From positions 78,219-142,218 of the forward strand of contig NCSJ02000088.1 in the NCBI GenBank assembly GCA_002812745.2: a stretch of DNA of 64,000 nucleotides, written 5' to 3'. The notes under the pieces are model-generated. The model searched no databases and was not told the origin of the DNA. It saw nothing but the letters and a program-made list of their open reading frames with translations. Shown here one piece after another: positions 1-12,009 of this stretch. The position numbers and the translations under genes were made by a program. The stretch's first letter is position 1. The number at the start of each line of letters is the position of its first letter. Source of the stretch: Scytalidium lignicola (lineage: Eukaryota; Ascomycota; Leotiomycetes).

Positions 1-685
1 AAAAGTAGGTAATGTGGTGCAGCCAGTACAATTTTGCATAACGGTAAAAGTGGTATTCATCGAGTGAATGAGATCTTAACGGTCCTACTTCTGTAAGGGT
101 CTTTCCGATGTTGAAATTAAGCTGGTTTCTATTTTCTAGGAGCTTTAATGCAAGCTTGCGAGTAACACTTGAAGATTCCAGGGTTGAATGAATAATCCTT
201 GACGGTGCAGATCTTGAATTTATGTCAGGAACCACTGATCTGGCTAACTGGGTCTCAAAGACGTTATAATTGAGATATGTGATGATGATATCACCCATCT
301 TTGTCATTGCCTGATCCATCGTAAAGGTGGTTTCGTCTCTAAACTTGGTAAGGAGGAATTGTTTAACACTATGATGCACGAATCGTACAGTCAACTCCTC
401 TTCGTCGATTGTGATAAGACTACCACAACAAGCCAGTGTTGAGTATATATCATTGAGAAGCTTTGTCGGGTTCCAGACAGGCGTGCCAGGGACCACACTT
501 AATGCCTCCCGAAGTTCCTCTGTAGTTAGGGGACGTAGAGCAACTGTCACAAGCTCTAATATTGATTTTTGGTAGGATTTTCCTGAAGATGACTTTCTTG
601 ATCTCTTGAGAATACGAGAAAAGGTTTCTGAGAGATTTTTAGGCAGATGCTCCAATGCTTGTTGTAAGCCGGTCGGGAAGCCCAT
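1..685 (-). pseudogene. 5'-truncated NLR/STAND protein fragment (winged-helix region after a NACHT domain), runs off left edge
   Basis: The reverse strand is open from about 685 to the window edge. It reads as the region that follows the NACHT ATPase in fungal STAND/NLR proteins, with the segments QALEHLPKNLSETFSRIL, ILELVTVALRPLTTEELREA and EEELTVRFVHHSVKQFLL. In the family these proteins sense non-self and trigger heterokaryon incompatibility or defence. No Walker A/B motif or effector domain lies upstream, and only 450 bp separate this fragment from the 3' end of the GH31 gene on the same strand. The 5' half is therefore missing, not merely unseen. The apparent start (683-685) is probably not a true start. 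Reading frames shift near 680, where two frames both give a GLP/GFP-like segment, which may mark a break. Any C-terminal repeats lie beyond the edge. Confidence 0.75.
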
Positions 686-1141
686 CGGCAAGCCGACCCA
701 TGGCCGTAAAGGTTTCAGAAATGACTCCCGCGCCTCTCGCCACCCACAGAAGGCAATTTCCGTTTGCTGTTTTATTATTACTATTACTGTTTTCATAACT
801 TGGCCTTGGCTATTTTTCAAGAATGGTATCAGTAAAGGAATTAATATGTCATTCAATTGATATCTGATTCTTCTATATATCTTGAATAACTGCTCTGAGA
901 TTCTTCAGGTTCTATTTACCCGTCGGCTTGTGATTTCTGAGTAATTAAAGTAAAAATACTAAATGTAAAACAAACCATTTATTTATCTTCATTTTTATTA
1001 TTGTTATCATTAATTAAGTTAATTAAGAGTCAAATTAACCCGGCTCTCAATAATATCAATACTACTAGGTGGAAGTACATCAAGGGAGAACTAGCCCTAG
1101 TAATCCGAATCCAGGATATCTTGACTCCCAATGACCTCGTC
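686..1141. other. AT-rich spacer, no gene seen
   Basis: This holds the truncated upstream edge of the NLR fragment and the 3' flank of the GH31 gene. From about 900 to 1020 it is very AT-rich. I see no coding signal that would supply the missing NACHT domain. Confidence 0.5.
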
Positions 1142-4100
1142 CTACAGCTCATGCATCCAAGCGTTCCTGTCCTTCCATGTCGTCTGCTTGGCCTTCAACA
1201 CCCTTCTATTATCCCCAACAGGAAGAACAATGTGTAGCTTGCCCTCCCAGAGCGGCTTGAACCCGTTCTCTTCCACGCTAACGTTGACCTTGACTACATC
1301 GTCAGTGCCACAGTATGACACCTTGAATGTACAGGTTCCCGGCTGAGTGGAGATTCCGTCGTCCTCGATCCATTCGCCGGTGTACGTCTTGCCATCGTGG
1401 CCCGGGAAGAGCATAACCCCTCTCCAGTCATCCACGCTGACCTGTCCACCTTCACTCTCCAGCACCACGTCGACGCCGTCGCTAAATCTCCTCGCCGGGC
1501 CCGAGAGGGCCGTGACAGTCGCCTTTGGTTTCCCGATGGGGATGATGGCGCCCTCCCTCGCGAACATGCCACCATGCTCGATCGGCGTAGCGATGGTCAC
1601 CCAGTCGCCTGCTCTGTGCGTCCCAAACGGCGTGTGTAGGTCAAAGTACAAGCTCTGGTCGCCAGGAGACGCCTTTGGAAAATAGACCTCGCGTGTCAGG
1701 CCGCCCTCAAACAGCTGAGGCGCGGTGAGGATCTGCCCTACACCCATCCAGGCGTCGAATCCTTCGAGGGTCCGGTCGGTGTAGAGCACTGGGTCAGATG
1801 CGAAGGGGCCGTAGAACAGAGGTGCGTTGGGCGGGGCAGCGTGCAGATGCGAGCACCACATGAGGTTATTTCTAGATGAGATGAGATTCTTTGGCCTGTT
1901 CGGGGCTGGGAGTAGACAGTAGATAGGGGGTTATCGAACTCACATGAAGGGTAGGACGAGGTATCGCCACTTGATGTGCTCCCTGACGGTAGGCAGCATC
2001 TCGGGGTACTGCGAAGCAATCAGCTCTTTCATTCTGACTGAATAGTCTAGTGAGTCGGACTCACCATCCAAGGCGTGCTGAGCTTTTCCTTCCCGTGCGT
2101 GTCGTATGCCCCAGAGTGGATGCAGAACCTAGAATGGGTGACGCCCAGCTGGACCCAACGGACAAACAATTCTGGCCCAGGGGCGTCACCACAGAATCCG
2201 CCAACGTCGGCGCCTGTGTTCTGCATGAGCGATATGGTAGAATTGAGCTGGATATGCTGCGAGCCACGCATGTTGTGCCAGCTCATGAGGTTATCGCCCG
2301 ACCAGGTCGAGCAAGCGTACTTGAACGAGGCCGGATTGCCAGAGCGAGTCAGGACGAACGTCCGCCGTTCTGGTGCAGCGGCCTGTAGTGTTTCATGGCT
2401 GGAGTCTGAGCATTAGCAGCGGGCTCTCTAGGCTTAAGACTTTGGTGCGAAGACTCTCCAGGAACATACCTTACTTTGTTCATCATCTCGTTACCCGTTA
2501 TCCTGCCCATTAGACCTGTTTTGACCTTGCCCTTGAGCATGACTTCACGATTGTGGTCAAACGCATTCTTGAATAACAGTTCATCGTCCCGGGTAAAGAA
2601 CTCCGAGTTATCACTAGGTCCATCCCGTTAGCAGTGTATGCCATTTTTGCAATTTTTCCCTCGATGGTATCACCAATGTACTCACTCCCACATACCATCA
2701 ACACCCAAGTCAATCAAGCTTTGCACGCCCTGGGACCACCATTTTCTCGTTTCAGGTGCACTGAAATCCACCCAGCTGCCATCACCGCTCTCGCCTTCGC
2801 CGACAGACCAGAGATTCTGCTTGGACGGGCCCTTGGAGATGGGATCGTAAAAAAGCCCGTCACCCTTCTTCACCCTTTCGTAGGCTGGGTGCGTGAGAAG
2901 CATGTCTACAGATGCCGTCAGCGTCGTTCCAGAAGCATAGCCAAGTACACCAAATACTCCGACTCACAGGGCTTAACGTTGGGTACAACATTCATCCCAG
3001 CCTCGTGAAAAACCTTGACCATTGCCTTGAAGTTTGGGTACCGCTTCTTGTTTAAGTAAAACACCCAGCGGTTGTTACTATTCTCGTCGGCGGTAAACCC
3101 AGAAGACAACTAGAATAGTAGTCAGCTATGAAGCTCACGTTTAGCCATTGCTCCGGAGGGAGCAACTCACGTGCATGGCGGAGCAGGGGATATCGTGCTT
3201 GCGGCACATCTTGGGCCACTCTTCCAGAAGCTCCTGGGCGTTCTCCTTGTCCGATAGCAGCATGGTCGACCCTAAGAATTAAGAATAAAGAATGAAGATC
3301 AGCACTAGCTCAAACTCATTGCTAGTTAGACTCTAGACTCCTTAGGCGGACGTACCAAGATATCCAAGCCAGTCCCTGCCCACTAACCTCGGCTTGCCGG
3401 CCATCTCTGCAAATGTCTTGACCACGCCCTCCACACCTTTCCCGGCCATGACCCATTCCTCCAGCCCACCCCAGTCCTGGATGAATCGCTTACTCCAGCC
3501 GCCGCTAGGGTAATCAATCTCGGCCCCCACATCCCAGGTTGCAATGCTATTCGTTCCATGGAAGATGGCGTAGGTAAGTCCCTGCTGACCGTCTTCCGTG
3601 GGTCGAGGCGTAGAGATCAAGAAGGAAGTATGCTTATAGAGCGGATCAGTGCGGTACGAGTCGTACCACGCCGCATCGGTCGCGTGTAGCGTAAACTTAC
3701 GGCCGGTCAGGTCGATGGGGGCTGCCTTCTCCCCGAGACCAAGATGAAGGCGCGTTCGATCGAGTGACCAGTGCCGCATCACGCCGTGCTCGGTCAGCGC
3801 GTATGACCTCGCACGCAAGTCACGGAGCACGAGCTTGTCATTGCCCTCGCTCTCACCCACGTGCCATATTTCAGAGAAGAGCTGGTAGTGCCAGTATAGT
3901 CTTAGCTCGAGCCTCTCCTGCCCAAGTCCAGAGATCGACTGCCCCACCTGCACCGCCAGGGAAGGGAAAGCAAAGATGGCCCTGCATTTGTCCTTGTCTA
4001 GGGAGAGGAGCTGGAAGCTGCAAAACTTAGAAGGGGCATTGATGTTGTCGTGGGGCGGGCGGGGACGGTCCGGACCAGTCAACAGGATCCGGTAAGCCTG

Positions 4101-4253
4101 GGGGAAGGGGAACTCGAGCTTCCACTCAAAGCCCGGAAAGCGAGTCTGGGGCCCGGAGATGAGGGTGAATGATGTGAGGTCGGACCCGGGCGTGAGGGAA
4201 GAGAGGGACGGAGCAAGGACGAAGTATGTCAGATCACGCTCGGCGACGGACAT
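1142..4253 (-). CDS. Glycoside hydrolase family 31 (alpha-glucosidase/alpha-xylosidase type), 8 exons
   Basis: An exo-acting alpha-glycosidase, probably intracellular because the N-terminus (MSVAERDLTYFVLAPSLSS) is not a signal peptide. Exons from phase and splice sites: 4253-3356, 3271-3171, 3109-2968, 2905-2686, 2613-2470, 2398-2065, 2008-1944, 1871-1142, totalling 877 aa, normal for the family. The order is an N-terminal beta domain, a (beta/alpha)8 barrel and C-terminal beta domains. The nucleophile motif is split by an intron and reads DGMWDDNSEF (Asp near 455). The acid/base motif is TWSGDN (Asp near 537). The linker LGYLGSTM and the segment VVPNVKPYMLLTHP are family-typical. The last junction of exon 6 looks like a frameshift but is a 56-bp intron giving PWM/YPEMLPTVREH. 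Substrate (glucose, xylose or other alpha linkage) cannot be settled by eye. The 5' neighbour spacer is 1.2 kb. Confidence 0.9.
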
Positions 4254-5481
4254 GTTAGTATTGTTAGATGGATCTGTGGGGACGGTGTGTAGCCAAAAGC
4301 AGTAAAAGTAATTAACAAAGGGACAAAAGAGAGAAGAAGAGGAAGACAAGACCAAACAGACCTTAACGGTGTTGGTGTGGTCGAAGTTGTGTCCGAAGTT
4401 TGCCAGGAGGGAGATCAGTTGGACATGAGGAGAGCATCGTATAGTAACTCTACTGTAGTTCAAAGCACGGCGAGCCAATCTATCGGGAAACTCGCTTACC
4501 CCAGATTCCCACGTGCGGGGAACTTACTATCTGAGACATGGGGAATATAACATGAATAATTATATATCCAATATATAATCTCACGCCCCTTTCTTTTCTC
4601 TCTAGCTTATAAACGGAGTCAATTGAACCATACGACTTGTTCTTGTCTTCGTTAAATTTTTGGCAGCTTTATAAGGCACAGACGGTTAACCCAATGGAAA
4701 GGCTTTGTAGAACTTTGCATAAGAATATAGTACTAAGGCAGCTTNAAAAAATATGTGCTCTCTAACGGAGTGGATGTCAAATTGTTTCTGAACTAGCAGG
4801 AATTCAGTTATACGTAGGAAAATTAGTAAGAAAAGTGGTTTATTAGAAGTTAGCAAGTAGACCGGATTTAGCCGACACTTTTGTAGATTGTGTAAGATTT
4901 GGTTTGTTATTGATGCATTATAGTACTAGCATGCAATATGCCAATCAGGAAAGCATAAGCAAGTTCCGTTATAGCCCTCTTTCTCTACTCAAGTTTTTAC
5001 TAAAAAACATCCCATCTTTTCTAATTAAAGGATTGGTTGAGCGGGTTGAAAGCTCAGGGTTAGTAGTATGGCCACTACGGATATTTATAACACATAAGAT
5101 ACCTGCGAGTAATTAATTATCTCTAACGTGGTCATATCACTAACGGCAGCTGCAGGAGGTTGGGCTTACAATAAACTAATACATGTTGTGTTCTTTATAG
5201 GAATTCAGATCTGCGGTCGTATTTGAATCTCTATGCCGATGCACATTATATGAGCTCAAATTATTTTGAAATGCAACAAAAATAATTACAAAGACATTAT
5301 ATTTAATTTCGATAGAAACACGCCTTATATGCTACAACTAGATCTGATCGTTATCATCAATACATCTGCCTTATACCCTCTTTTTAAAGCGACTACAAAA
5401 TATCTTCAACTTTTGCTATCCTAGATACATTACCGTCCTTATCACGGTAGGTCGTCCTGTCTTAGGTATCACAACCTCAAC
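4254..5481. other. AT-rich intergenic spacer with one N
   Basis: This spacer lies between the GH31 start and the 3' end of the membrane-protein gene, so it contains the GH31 promoter. There is one N at 4745 beside an A run. A short open frame at 4904-5116 has no recognisable content. I see no repeat or RNA gene. Confidence 0.5.
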
Positions 5482-6415
5482 TCAACTCCATCTACCGCCA
5501 ACCTTGCTACCCTGTCCAGGAAGCTCCGAAAACCGTTCCTGATCGGCTGGTAACTCGCTGTGGTACCTCGTAGGTGGCAACTCAGTTGCCGACTTGAGTA
5601 GAGGATCAGTGCTTGCTCTAGACTTCTGTAGAGCCCTAAGACGACCGAACAAGATAATTGAAGCAGCTAACGCTGAAACGAAGGCAACGCCCAGAGAGAC
5701 GCCAACACCGACTCCAATTGGCATAGTGTCTGATTTTTTACATGCCGGACAGGCTGTTTCACTGGTCTCCTCTGCACTGATCTCGTCTGTCGGTGTCGGT
5801 GTCGCTGTCGGTGTCCCTGATCGTACTTCTGTTCTTGTTATCGTCGTTGTCTTCGACACTGTCTGCGTTGAGACAGAGGTTGTGGGAGCAGATACACCTG
5901 TTGGGCTACCGACGGCTGCCAGAGTGAAGGATGAGTCCGAGCAGCAGTTGTTGTCGCAATTGGGATATGTATTACAGCACCACTCGCCGTTTGGACAAGG
6001 GAACAGACAGAATTGAAGATTGGTTTTATCTATAGGCAAAGGGGGAAATTTTAGAGTTAGTCGTTGCATGTTCAAGGATCTTGGGGATTCTCAAGGTTGG
6101 AAAGAAAAGTCAAGTACCTGTGCAGAACTGTTGACAAGCTGGATCTTTTCCCGTGGGATCGGTGCAACCGTTTGCGAAGAACAATCCGGTGGTTGAGGTC
6201 GCTCCTGGAAAAAAACATAACCCTGAGCTTAGGCATATATCTCCATTTCCTATAGCGCAGCATGCTGAATGGCCTGTCGTCGTACTATTGCAAGGCGAGA
6301 AGCTTGAGGTCGAGCCGTCGGTGAGGTAACATTGTTGCGAGCTTTGCCCTACAACACCAACTAGCAAGTCTAGCGCGATGAGGGGAACAATAATAAGGTG
6401 CGCAATACTTAGCAT
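5482..6415 (-). CDS. Cys-rich single-pass membrane protein (fungal-specific, unknown function)
   Basis: Two exons, 6415-6118 and 6029-5482, give 281 aa; the intron is GTACTT...CTATAG. A hydrophobic signal peptide (MLSIAHLIIVPLIALDLLVG) precedes an extracellular Cys-rich domain with paired cysteines (SACCAIGNGDICL, CQQFC, GEWCCNTYPNCDNNCC). A Ser/Thr-rich stalk follows, then one transmembrane helix (IGVGVGVSLGVAFVSALAAS, near residues 195-220) and a cytoplasmic tail of about 60 residues. The layout (Cys-rich ectodomain, glycosylatable stalk, helix, short tail) is common in ascomycete cell-surface proteins whose role is unknown; a wall-sensing function is possible but is only inference. The gene appears intact. 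Confidence 0.8.
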
Positions 6416-7949
6416 GGTTTGTGAAGACCTCAGTTAGTTACAAAGAAAGGGGAAGAAGTCCGTCTCTCTTGACTCAGGCTATGAGCTTTCTTACTAGTGA
6501 TTGTGAGCTGAGATAAGTGGAGTCGAACTCTCAGCTGGACGGAGAGGTGGCGTTGCCCAACAGGTATGCGACGTTCTCAATTTAAACCACAGTAGCAAAG
6601 GAGAGGTTGTATCGTATGTTAAGCCGCTGCACACNNTTTTTTTTAGAACGAATGCAGACCTGGGGCACAGCACCAAGGGGTCCAAGTTACAGTACTGTAT
6701 CTGTACAATACTAACCAACCGCTGCTATTTTCCATGTCATTTTGATCACGAATAGCACTGATGCTAAAGCTTTGACATTACAGTATTCCATAGTAGAATA
6801 ACCTCCCTGGGTTTAAGTAAAGGGTAGAAAAGCTTGTTTTATATCTAGTCTCGTTAATGACTTTTCTGACCCGATGTCGAGAATGCGACACAATCAAGCG
6901 CTGTCTTACAGTACTGAAACGGTACTAAAAAGGGGCAAAGCCTAGACTTCATCGAAGTCATCCGACTGCTGGTCACGGAACTAGCTTCCGACATTGTGAG
7001 GCTTGGCAGGGCGTTCTATCCTATCAGACGCTGAATGGTTAATATAAACGCCGGTTGCAACGCTCGTGCAGCAGGCTTGCGATACCCATTCGTGCCTTCA
7101 GATGAATTACTTACCGCTTTAGTAATAGTTCCATGTTCTCTCCATAACTTTCGCATGCTTTTCACAATTTTCATAAAATGGGGCTGATAAATAAATTGCT
7201 ATCCTAATGTTTAAAATTTTAAGAATTAAATAATTGTAATTATATTTTTGAATGTTCTAGTAGTTGTATACCCGACTTAAGTGCCGAAGAATCTCAAATT
7301 TACGAGTCGTAGAGCTGCTACAAGGATCAATTTCAAAATATTCTTAACGAATGATCGACTCTCTAGTGCTGACAATGCTCGCTGCACAGCGTTGCATTTT
7401 CCTCTTATGAAGTTAGCTTTACTGTATGACCTGTAAATTTGAGGAGTAGCAGGCGCAAGATGATGTTAATGTCACCATATCAATCCTTCGTCACAGAGTA
7501 AACAAATACTCATTAATCTGCTGTAGGGTTCTATGAACTTACTCATAGAAAGAAGTTGTGATTCTATTTGCGAGTCTACAACCCCATATAATATAGATAT
7601 TATTCTATTACGGGAGTTTTATTAGGAACGCTGCTTATTTATAATCAGCTATTGAAAAAGTACCATTCTAGTTATTTTATAATTATACATCTTGCCTAAA
7701 ACAGCTCTGGTTTACATTCTAGATATAAAACTATTCTTACTTGTTACAAGTTTAAATTGCTAGAGAGTTGATATGCGAAACTAGATAGTTGTTCCTGAGA
7801 ATGCAGATGCATTCTCGCGATAGTTGGTACGCGCATTTCACGTGAACATGCGAAAGTGCCGTCAGTTATTTTGTTCAGTTCAACCTCCGCTTTCTGCTGC
7901 TTTTCACATCCTCCTTAACCTTTACTGATTATTGACCTTCTCCATAAAG
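6416..7949. other. AT-rich intergenic spacer with palindromic acagtact motifs and a stem-loop
   Basis: It contains the promoter of the membrane-protein gene. An 8-bp inverted repeat lies at 6506-6513 / 6529-6536 (AGCTGAGA and TCTCAGCT, 15-nt loop). Acagtact-type palindromes lie near 6687-6712 and 6905-6925, and two Ns at 6635-6636. No coding segment was recognised. Confidence 0.5.
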
Positions 7950-8844
7950 ATATCTAAAGCAAATATTCTCTAATTCTGCCAACCTTCAATGAGCGCAAGA
8001 AGTTGCCTATTACTGTTTCACTCTTGAATGACCAACTTTACGAAGAAGTAAGCGGTCACCGATGAATGTACCTCCTTAACTGACAAATTTTAGCGGACTC
8101 GACTTCGAAATCATAATTGTTGATAATTCCAGTCCTGATGGTACTGCTGAGGTTGCTAAACAGCTCCAGGAGGCATTCCCCGGTCGTATTATCTTCAAGC
8201 AGCGTGCTGGGAAATTGGGTTTAGGGACAGCCTATATCTATGGACGTATGTAGATTTCCAAACGAGACTACTGTATTTGATACTACTATTACTCTTTGCC
8301 ATTAGTCCAATTTGCTTATGGAAATTTTGTAGTCATTTAAGATGCGGACTTTAGTCACCATCCTCAGTTTATCCCTGAGATGATCCGTATAAAAGGGGTT
8401 AAAGACTACAATATTATCACCAGTACAAGGTATGCTGGTAATGGTGGGGTATATCAAATCCGTACAAAATTGATAGCTAACTTAAGACCAGGAAAATTGT
8501 GTCAAAAGGTGCAAATATGTATGTATCTTGGAGATTAAACTACTTTGTATAAAGTATATTGATTCATTTTAATTTCGCCGATACGCTTCTTTGACCGGGG
8601 TCTCTGATCTAATGGGTAGTTTTCGCCTCTATAAGCAAGATGTGTTTGACAAAGCTATATCAAAGGTGCAGGGTAAAGACTATGTCTTCTAGATGGAGTT
8701 GATGTTCTGGCCAAACCGAGGGGCTATACTGTTGCAGAGGTACCAATCAGCTTCATCGATCAAATTCACGGTGAGAGTAAGCTTGGTGGTGACGAAATCG
8801 TTCAACATGCTAAGGAGGTTCTGAGCTTATGGGCCAGAGTCTGA
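7950..8844 (+). pseudogene. dpm1-like: Decayed copy of dolichol-phosphate mannosyltransferase
   Basis: The translated pieces match the family along its whole length: LILPTFNERKKLPITVSLL, FEIIIVDNSSPDGTAEVAKQ, AGKLGLGTAYIYGR, DADFSHHPQFIPEMIR, MGSFRLYKQDVFDKAIS, and VAEVPISFIDQIHGESKLGG ending at TGA 8842-8844. The intact enzyme makes dolichyl-P-mannose in the ER for N-glycosylation, O-mannosylation and GPI anchors, and is normally essential. This copy has in-frame stops at 8338-8340 (TAA), 8592-8594 (TGA, from a likely CGA) and 8690-8692 (TAG, from a likely CAG). It also has frameshifts near 8598 and 8706 and no good start codon. At least one intron (near 8248-8310) is still recognisable, so it arose by DNA duplication, not retroposition. 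A functional copy is expected elsewhere. Confidence 0.88.
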
Positions 8845-9588
8845 GGTGGGGCTTAAAGACATGAATATTAGCGTTGATCTCGGCAAGAGGACAAGATGTT
8901 GAGAGGCCTGGAAATCATGATGGAAAACAGCGCCTTTTATGCTTTCCTTTGATTTGTTAAAGATCGTGAAGATATAATCCTACTCTTTTCTCTATGAAAG
9001 AAGCTATGGTATGTCTAATAACTTAGATTGCTGTGCTTAAGAGTATCGCTTGGAATGTCTGATGAAACTAGGCGATTTCTATTTTTATTGAATTATTCAT
9101 ATAAGAATTAAACTTTTTTAAAATAGATTACTATGATGGTAATGGGTTACGAATATTGTTGCTCTTTATACATTTCTTAGATGCTAGTAGTGTTAAGCAG
9201 GTTAGAAGAGTGGAAATTTTGGCAGATTGGGATAGATTGTGCACGGGGCTCAAAGTCGCAAAATAGGGGCTGAGAAGACGTTCCAAGTGTCCCATGATAT
9301 CTTCCACAGATCCAAACCCCTCTATCCTAATTCCCCAGCCATCTACTCTGGGGAGGTGAGCAACAAACCACACGTGGACATGCCATTGGAAGCAGTAGTT
9401 GGAAAGAGGAATGTTGGGATGATGTATGACTTCAACTTACTCTTATATTCGGGGCTACATTATTACGATGTATCAAGAATTAAACTTCAATAGCAGTTGG
9501 TTGAATTAGGTTTATTAACGCTAAAGTCATCTCTACTAGCCTGCAAATTATATACAAGTAAAGACCGGGGCTCTCCTTTCATTTGACG
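8845..9588. other. Intergenic spacer, no gene recognised
   Basis: This is AT-rich sequence between the DPM1-like relic and the 3' end of the DUF7702-like gene. Short open frames on both strands near 9131-9493 overlap each other and show no recognisable domain. Confidence 0.45.
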
Positions 9589-10577
9589 TTAACTAGAGAC
9601 TCTCACATATTTCGAAGGACTAGATATAGGGTCATATTGTTCAACAGGCCCCAACATAGCACGGTCATAGCGGTTATCAGTAGCCATCATGGCATGGTAT
9701 TCTTCTACCTCACTATGGTCCGTATCGTGTGGCACTCCCATTGGCCTCAAATATTCCGTCCGATCAAGCGGCTGAGATCTATGGGCTCCTAGATTGTTTG
9801 GTAAACGGAAACCGGCAAACAGGTAAAGAGCCTCAACAATCACCTCTGGGAGAAGTGTCATCAGGCCCTCAATAATCACGACCTTATCCGTGTTAATAAT
9901 AAGACTAAAGGTATCTGGATCCTTTTTGAACGCCACAAGAGCTGAGAAAAGGATACGAACCCCAATAAATGGGACTCCCAATAGCACCGCAGCATGGAGC
10001 ACGCGTTCCCCGCTTTCGAGATACCTACGTTTGGGTACCATTGAGGCTGCGAGGAAAGAGTAGAGGACGAGGGCAATGATGAAGAGTGCGACCCCGATCT
10101 TGGTAAATTTCGAACCTTCAGACACCTCACTTGCTTTAGTACTTGACGAATCGATTCCTCCGACAACAGCAAGTATTAATCCTATCATTGATGGCAGATA
10201 GGCAAGTCGGAAAAGTTGAGAAGAGATTGGAGAAGGCATCTTGGAGTCACTTCCTCGTGTCAGAATAATATTCCTGTTAAGGCCTGGGAGGGAAACACTT
10301 ACACTGTTTTAAGAAGACCCAGCATTGCCATTAACAATGGCGAAATGCCGATATTATTCAAAATAATCGTCGTGATGATAACGCTTCTGCTATCATTGTG
10401 GACACTGATGATGCCAGCGACGCCTCCAGCCATTCTAATGACGGAAAGGATGAGCAGAAAGATCCAGCCCTGATTCCTCTGGAAGCCATGTCGAATTACT
10501 GTCAGGACTGAAAAGACGAATATTGGAAGGTAAAGGGGAATCTGAACGATGCTGAGAATCTCGCGGGGGTTTCCCAT
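9589..10577 (-). CDS. DUF7702-like multi-pass membrane protein
   Basis: Two exons, 10577-10303 and 10249-9589, joined in phase (LKTV/DSKMPSP), give 311 aa. Seven or so hydrophobic helices are visible, for example PLYLPIFVFSVLTVI, WIFLLILSVIRMAGGVAGII, YLPSMIGLILAVVGGI, VALFIIALVLYSFLAASM and HAAVLLGVPFIGVRILFSAL. A polar C-terminal tail of about 60 residues carries acidic and Tyr-containing stretches. The start (MGNPREILSIVQ), the Arg-rich first loop and the spacing resemble the fungal DUF7702 family, whose function is unknown; it looks somewhat like RTA1-type or opsin-like seven-helix proteins. No lesion was seen. The family assignment is from memory of its layout. Confidence 0.72.
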
Positions 10578-12009
10578 GATTTAAAGAGAAAACAAAGGAG
10601 AAAAAGGACAAATAACTGATGTTCAATAACGAATATGGTGCAGCGGAGGACGGAGGAAGAATTCAAATTGGTGAGAGCGCTGAAAAGATTAATACGATAT
10701 TTAAGTTAACTCCCCTCTGATTTCTGATTACCTTTGAGAATATAAGTAGTACAAGAAAAAGAGCTTCAACCTTTGTAAATCTTAATATAGTAGCCTAAAT
10801 AAGCATGATTCTTCTCGTATTCTACCCCAGGGACACCCGTTTGTGTGGGGCAGGGCTGTTAGGTCTTAGGTTAATGATCCACATACGATGGTGTATTGCG
10901 TCGAGTATACCCAAAACGGAATGGAGCAGACAAGACAGTAAGCCGCCTTGTTTTGATTGTCAGAACTTTCTCCCCATGTTTATTAGTACGTGTACATGAA
11001 ATAGAAAAATAACGCCAACACTACTACTTTGGGAAATTTTTGCGCGAGCTAACCATTCCCCCTGAACTTTGTAATGTAGTACAGTAAAAGCTAAGCTTCT
11101 GATATTTGACATGAAACTCTTTAGTTTCATAGTTATACTACTTAATTGGTGGGTAGTCCGCCTTAATATTAACTACCAGTGTCAGCGCGGAAATGCACGA
11201 ATCTGTTTGTAGTTACCTCTTCAGGCGCTTTGCTTCGTAATCTCAGCCGCAATATAAGCTTTACTTTCCGTCTGTATGCACAGTCGTAATTAGAACAATC
11301 ACCTCTTCTAGTAGCAGCGGTGCCGAAGTGGTAATTATTTGTTAGACATACTTATTATTATATTACTTAGCCCTCTCTGGGGCTATGCTGGGTCAGATCA
11401 CAACCAGAGATGCGATAGATTTTGAATACGGTTCATTTGCGAAACAGTTACCTAGAAAGGTAAAATTTTTTGCGGACAGTACAGTACTGCAAACTTCCTG
11501 TGGCTGTGCAATTTGCACTTCTATTATTCAACCCGTTCCTAAATCACAGCAATACTTATTACCAGTTCATATCTAGACAGACCACCAATATTGTTAAGAA
11601 AGTAATGTAATGCTTTTGTTACACTAGGCGACTTGGAAAATGGTATACAGTGCATGGTTTGTACAGTACAGGCCATAAATTCAAACGTGAGAGTCTTTCC
11701 ATATGATTATTCGTGGGTTCTTATGTTGAAATAAACGTTACTAAACTAGCAATGAAGACTACTAAATCATGGATTTGGCGGGTATCTCAGTCTAGAACAT
11801 TGTGTTCGACTGGTAAAACGGTGTTACGAACAATCGCCGCGGAGTTAGTTAATAGTTATGTGTTGCCACCTTACGTAAGCTCTTTTGATAGCTCAGTCTA
11901 CCAAGTTAACTTGGTTGTCGTCTATCTTAGCTGACAAATTACAACATGAAAGGAGACTGAATAAGAACTACTGCGGAAATCAAGCCAGCTTAGCAAACTG
12001 TTGAGCCAA
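10578..12009. other. AT-rich divergent spacer
   Basis: This region lies between two divergently transcribed genes (the DUF7702-like gene and the Zn2Cys6 regulator), so both promoters are here. Acagtact-type palindromes occur near 11475-11490 and 11645-11672. I see no recognisable coding segment; the small open frames are not convincing. Confidence 0.45.

Noticed and set aside
606..860. Plus-strand ORF over the NLR fragment
   Set aside because: It is antisense to the clearly conserved minus-strand coding frame.
2009..2064. Apparent frameshift or 29-bp gap between two GH31 exons
   Set aside because: A normal 56-bp intron (GTGAGT to TTCGCAG) joins PWM to YPEMLPTVREH in phase, as the family requires.
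6506..6536. tRNA-like T-arm (GTTCGACTC on the minus strand)
   Set aside because: The flanking bases do not form a T stem, and no D-arm, anticodon arm or acceptor stem fits; only an 8-bp stem-loop remains.
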